From Antedon bifida (taxonomy: Eukaryota > Echinodermata > Crinoidea > Comatulida > Antedonidae): DNA of 64,000 nucleotides. The notes beneath the pieces are model-generated. The model made no database searches, was not told the DNA's origin, and worked only from the letters and a program-made list of their open reading frames with translations. Below, in pieces: positions 60,900 through 64,000 of the stretch. The stretch covers positions 25,298,501 through 25,362,500 of the forward strand of contig OY727094.1 of the NCBI GenBank assembly GCA_963402885.1, written 5' to 3'. The position numbers were made by a program, and so were the translations under genes. Position 1 is the stretch's first letter. Every line of letters begins with the position of its first letter.

Positions 60900-63800
60900 C
60901 TATAATGTAGAATACAAATAATGAATGTTATTATCTACGTTTTAGGTCTATTATATAATATTTTTAAAAACACAGCCTATTGTAGTTGTTATGTCATAGT
61001 CATCGATGTAGTACACATCGACATATTAAGACCGCACTCCAACCCCGAAGGATAATTTCCCCAAAAGGATTTTGTTCGTAAGAGTTGCGTTCACATTATA
61101 TACTAGGTTTTCGATCACACATGATACTCGTTTTGTACGGATTTCGGAGAGCGTTATTGTGAACGGCTGTAGCCTATTCATTTCACCCGTTTTCACGATT
61201 TATCCGGCCACCGCACCATATTTGGGCTCAATGTGAACGTAGGGTAATACAAGTTTGACACATGGGGTCAGATTTTAAAAATACTGAAAAAAACCGTAGG
61301 AAGAGTTTCGGAGCTTAGAACCTACAAATGTGAAAACGCCCACAAATGTCAAACCACATTAAATACAATGAAAACAGAACGTATCACCCACAAATGTAAT
61401 AACGTTTCGCCCACAAAAAAATTATACTTTTTCTCTACAAAAATATAAACATTTTCATCGAGGTAACATCATTATTTTAGTGTTAAACAATAATAAGCAA
61501 AACCAATTTTGGTTAGGCATATCTACCCACAAGCTACTAAATTTGACCATAATATTAATATAATCGTTTTGTACTGCAGTAATTTAATATTATTAAAGGA
61601 CCTGGATTTTGTCTGGCGTGTTTAAATACCAGACGATATATGTCCACAAATGACCTTCACCCCATAAAACCCATTGAACTTGGCAATCCTGTCTAAATCC
61701 CAGACCCGCACCCATATCCCCAAAACGTTTATCATTGGCTTTCTTGGGGTTTAAACTTGACTTTCTGGACATTAACCTCGTCGGCTATTAGCCCCGTAAG
61801 CCTTTCGTGACGTTTTGATTTATTCATTCAATACGAACGTAAAAATGTTTTGTTTTTAACATTATGCAGTCGTCTGTTTCTGTTGGTGATATAAAATCAC
61901 CAGATGTTATTTCTCCTAATTTGTGTGTGTATTAAACTATTATTTTATACTATCATAATAATTTTAAATTTCGGTCCACTAATAACATTTAAGTTAGTTA
62001 TGTAGTCCAAGTTACCATATACATGTATAATAATAACGACAAAAAGTAGAAGTAAAGTTCATTCAAAAATCAGCTTTTACAAACCTATTATTGTACTAAA
62101 ACGAAATGGCGGCCGAGATTTCGTTCTTATAACAAAGTAAAAACTGCGTGTCGCTTTCTGCCTAGCAACTTTCAGCTAAGTTATTGCCATGTTAGATAAA
62201 ACAATTTAATTATGGTAAAATAATCCACCGTTACTAAAATGCACGGTCTTAAATAACAATGTTCGTTGTCGTCCACCCAACAAAATGAAGGGTAGTATAT
62301 GAAAACATTTTAAAATAAACATGGAAACAATCGTTCGGATTGATAAAATATATTCACGTGTATTATATTTACACTAACCTTTGATATTCTTTTCGCAATG
62401 TCACGACAGCTAATACGAAGATTAAAAGTGGAAGTACGATTGGTACGACCAGACGCTGAGGTTGAGTTTGAGCTACAAAATAGGTGAATAAAGCATTTAA
62501 AAAAAATAAAATTCATTAATGTAGTAACGATATATTTCGTAAAGAATTTATTACAACAAATCGTTTACTAAAAACTTACTTTACATATATTATTTGCAAT
62601 CCGAAAGGAAATCTACTACTAGTTGTCATTCTTGATAAAAGTATATATCATGGAAACAATCATTAACTAGAGATCGAGGTACTAACATAATTATGTAAGT
62701 AGAAGAATAATTTAGTTTAATCTGGATCTCTTTATATGGCATTCGGTCGATCTTCATACCAATTCGTGTTTCCAAAATAATAACACTCAATTATTTCGAT
62801 ACATGGTGGAAGACAGTGCGTGTACTCCACAGTTGTCTATTGGTATTATAAATGCCTTATATTGTGTCTTACAATTTTTATAAAAAGCTTACACCTTGAA
62901 TACGTTGAAATAATAGAAGAAAGATAAATAACGACACCTGATATAGGCCTATAATATATACTAAAGCTTGTTTTCCAGTCGACGTTATTCGACTCTATCA
63001 TCGTTGATCGTTAAAGTTCAAAAACGATCTTTTGAAACAAGTTGAAATAATAACGATAGCGCGAACGTTACATAACTGCCCAAAATAAAACGTGTACAGT
63101 ATAAGTAAAATATGTTTTTTTCAAGGGTTAGGTTCGTGTCTGCAGCTGGTATTTGTATAAAATTCGGCCTACTTTACACGATGTACCGATTGCCGGAACC
63201 ATTGTACGGAAAAAATCTGCTACGCTCGGAACCCATGTACAAAAACAATCCGATAACAGTACAGGTTGTCCATTTTGATTTTACTGCTGAACATAACTTT
63301 TTAAACAATAGAGGGAGCTGTTCAAAAAAACTGTTCAGCAGCCTGAGACAACTTACTGTATCCGATTAGAAATGTTACCGTTAAGTACAGTTTTTCAGTT
63401 GAGTTTAGATTTTTTTTTCTATTCGAATGATTCGAATACAAAAAGTACTCAACGAATCTTTATGTTGACAACGACAGTTGCCAATCGAGTACGACAATTT
63501 ATCTCAGTATCAGCCTACGATGAGAATAATTTATCATGGCTACAACATTTTTCGATCGTTGAGTTAAAATCGTTAAAATTGATGTTTTTTTTTTTAAACA
63601 TTATATTTACACCGGATGAAACATTCACCCCGACTTACCCAGCTCCCACCCCTTCAGATTGTGACTATTTGTAATTATGTAACATAACATTAAAAAATAA
63701 CTCACCAACTTCCATTAATGACATCGTTGTCTTGACTACAATGTGAAAATAAAAAATAAGTAGGTTAACAATTGTAACAAATATTAAATTAATTATCCAC

Positions 63801-63926
63801 CCTCAAATTGTGATGAAGCAAAATGAATAATGCGTAACATTTAATTAAAACATAAATTAAAAACTTACGGGAGGGCGCTATGTAGGCATGAACATAAATC
63901 AAGAGTATGCTATGCCTGGGTGTCAT
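60620..63926 (-). CDS. Small single-pass membrane protein with poly-Lys, acidic and Pro/Gly-rich tail
   Basis: I do not recognise the family. Four phase-consistent exons (63926-63869, 63735-63706, 62472-62379, 60899-60620) give about 153 residues. Residues 1-19 (MTPRHSILLIYVHAYIAPS) resemble a signal peptide, followed by a short outer segment. A hydrophobic span (about 37-55, LVVPIVLPLLIFVLAVVTL) comes next, then basic residues that place the rest inside the cell. The tail has Lys-rich runs, then SSCDDDDGGG, then Pro/Gly repeats (GGPPPPGPGG), ending SANLLKGIKKH. The proline run could bind profilin, SH3 or EVH1 partners; this is inference. The two 3' exons are convincing, the two 5' ones less so. 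A longer gene continuing beyond the window, with the 5' exon spliced at CCCAG, is the main alternative. Confidence 0.55.
61085..61246. mobile_element. Possible MITE with GCGTTCACATT ends
   Basis: TTGCGTTCACATTATA at the left and CAATGTGAACGTAGG at the right are inverted over about 10-12 bp. The interior holds a further TTGTGAACGGC. It lies in the last intron of the membrane-protein gene. Short match, so tentative. Confidence 0.35.
62379..62472 (-). CDS. Membrane protein gene, transmembrane exon
   Basis: The acceptor is CTATTTTGTAG and the donor GTTAGT. It codes QTQPQRLVVPIVLPLLIFVL and on to AVVTLRKEYQ: a 19-residue hydrophobic helix flanked inside by Arg-Lys. It enters in phase 1 and leaves in phase 2, fitting the next exon. 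Confidence 0.7.
63706..63735 (-). CDS. Membrane protein gene, candidate 30-nt microexon
   Basis: The acceptor is TTCACATTGTAG and the donor GTGAGT. Entered in phase 1 it codes KTTMSLMEV and leaves in phase 1, as the transmembrane exon requires. Very short, so support rests on the splice sites and phase alone. Confidence 0.4.
63869..63926 (-). CDS. Membrane protein gene, candidate first or internal exon
   Basis: The open frame ends CCC before GTAAGT in phase 1. With the ATG at 63926 it codes MTPRHSILLIYVHAYIAPS, which could be a signal peptide. Alternatively the acceptor CACCCAG starts a 47-nt internal exon at 63915. An in-frame TGA lies further upstream, within the last 60 bases of the window. 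Confidence 0.35.
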
Positions 63927-64000
63927 AATAGTGGGAAAGATTAGGTGTAAGTTAATTCAATTCACATTTATTTATTTATTTATTAGCTCATTGTTGATAA

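Noticed and set aside
63112-63674. Two consecutive plus-strand frames of 85 and 100 codons
   Set aside because: Antisense to the membrane-protein gene within its intron; no similarity, no splice context.
1-64000. CRISPR array or bacterial operon interpretation of the repeats
   Set aside because: Arrays are head-to-tail without unique spacers, and the genes have spliceosomal introns; this is animal DNA.

Overview
The window looks like nuclear DNA from an invertebrate animal, most likely a marine deuterostome such as an echinoderm or hemichordate. It is AT-rich and gene-poor. Its genes have GT-AG introns of up to about 10 kb. It holds many minisatellites and small fold-back transposons, and the palindrome TAGGCCTA is strikingly frequent. 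The phylum is an inference from overall character, not from a marker gene.

I can support three protein genes, all on the minus strand. Gene 1 (4424-10085) encodes an unrecognised protein of about 469 residues. It has one large exon, one small exon and a terminal coiled-coil exon reached across a transposon-filled 4 kb intron. Gene 2 (15428-30438) is a complete eight-exon carotenoid-cleavage-oxygenase (BCO/RPE65 family) gene of 523 codons. All four iron-binding histidines are present and every splice phase agrees. Gene 3 (60620 to about 63926) is a small single-pass membrane protein, or the 3' end of a larger one. It has a lysine-rich, then acidic, then proline/glycine-rich cytoplasmic tail.

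Layout: 1-1.3 kb, two minisatellites; 1.3-4.4 kb, AT-rich sequence with no gene; 4.4-10.1 kb, gene 1, whose long intron holds a LINE fragment, a fold-back MITE, a 1 kb minisatellite and a 1 kb inverted-repeat transposon; 10.1-14.4 kb, intergenic with a SINE-like repeat and a CpG-bearing patch; 14.4-15.2 kb, a higher-order repeat just past the stop of gene 2; 15.4-30.4 kb, gene 2, whose 10.5 kb first intron holds a 1.1 kb minisatellite, a hammerhead-ribozyme-like repeat and a 22-bp palindrome; 30.4-60.6 kb, a 30 kb gene desert with seven tandem arrays and many MITE copies; 60.6-64 kb, gene 3.

Eleven unrelated tandem arrays together take up roughly 8-9 kb, about one eighth of the window. Many of them, being short repeats that lack stop codons, create long spurious open frames. 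The genes do not form an obvious pathway; only gene 2 has an assignable chemistry, oxidative cleavage or isomerisation of carotenoids or retinoids.
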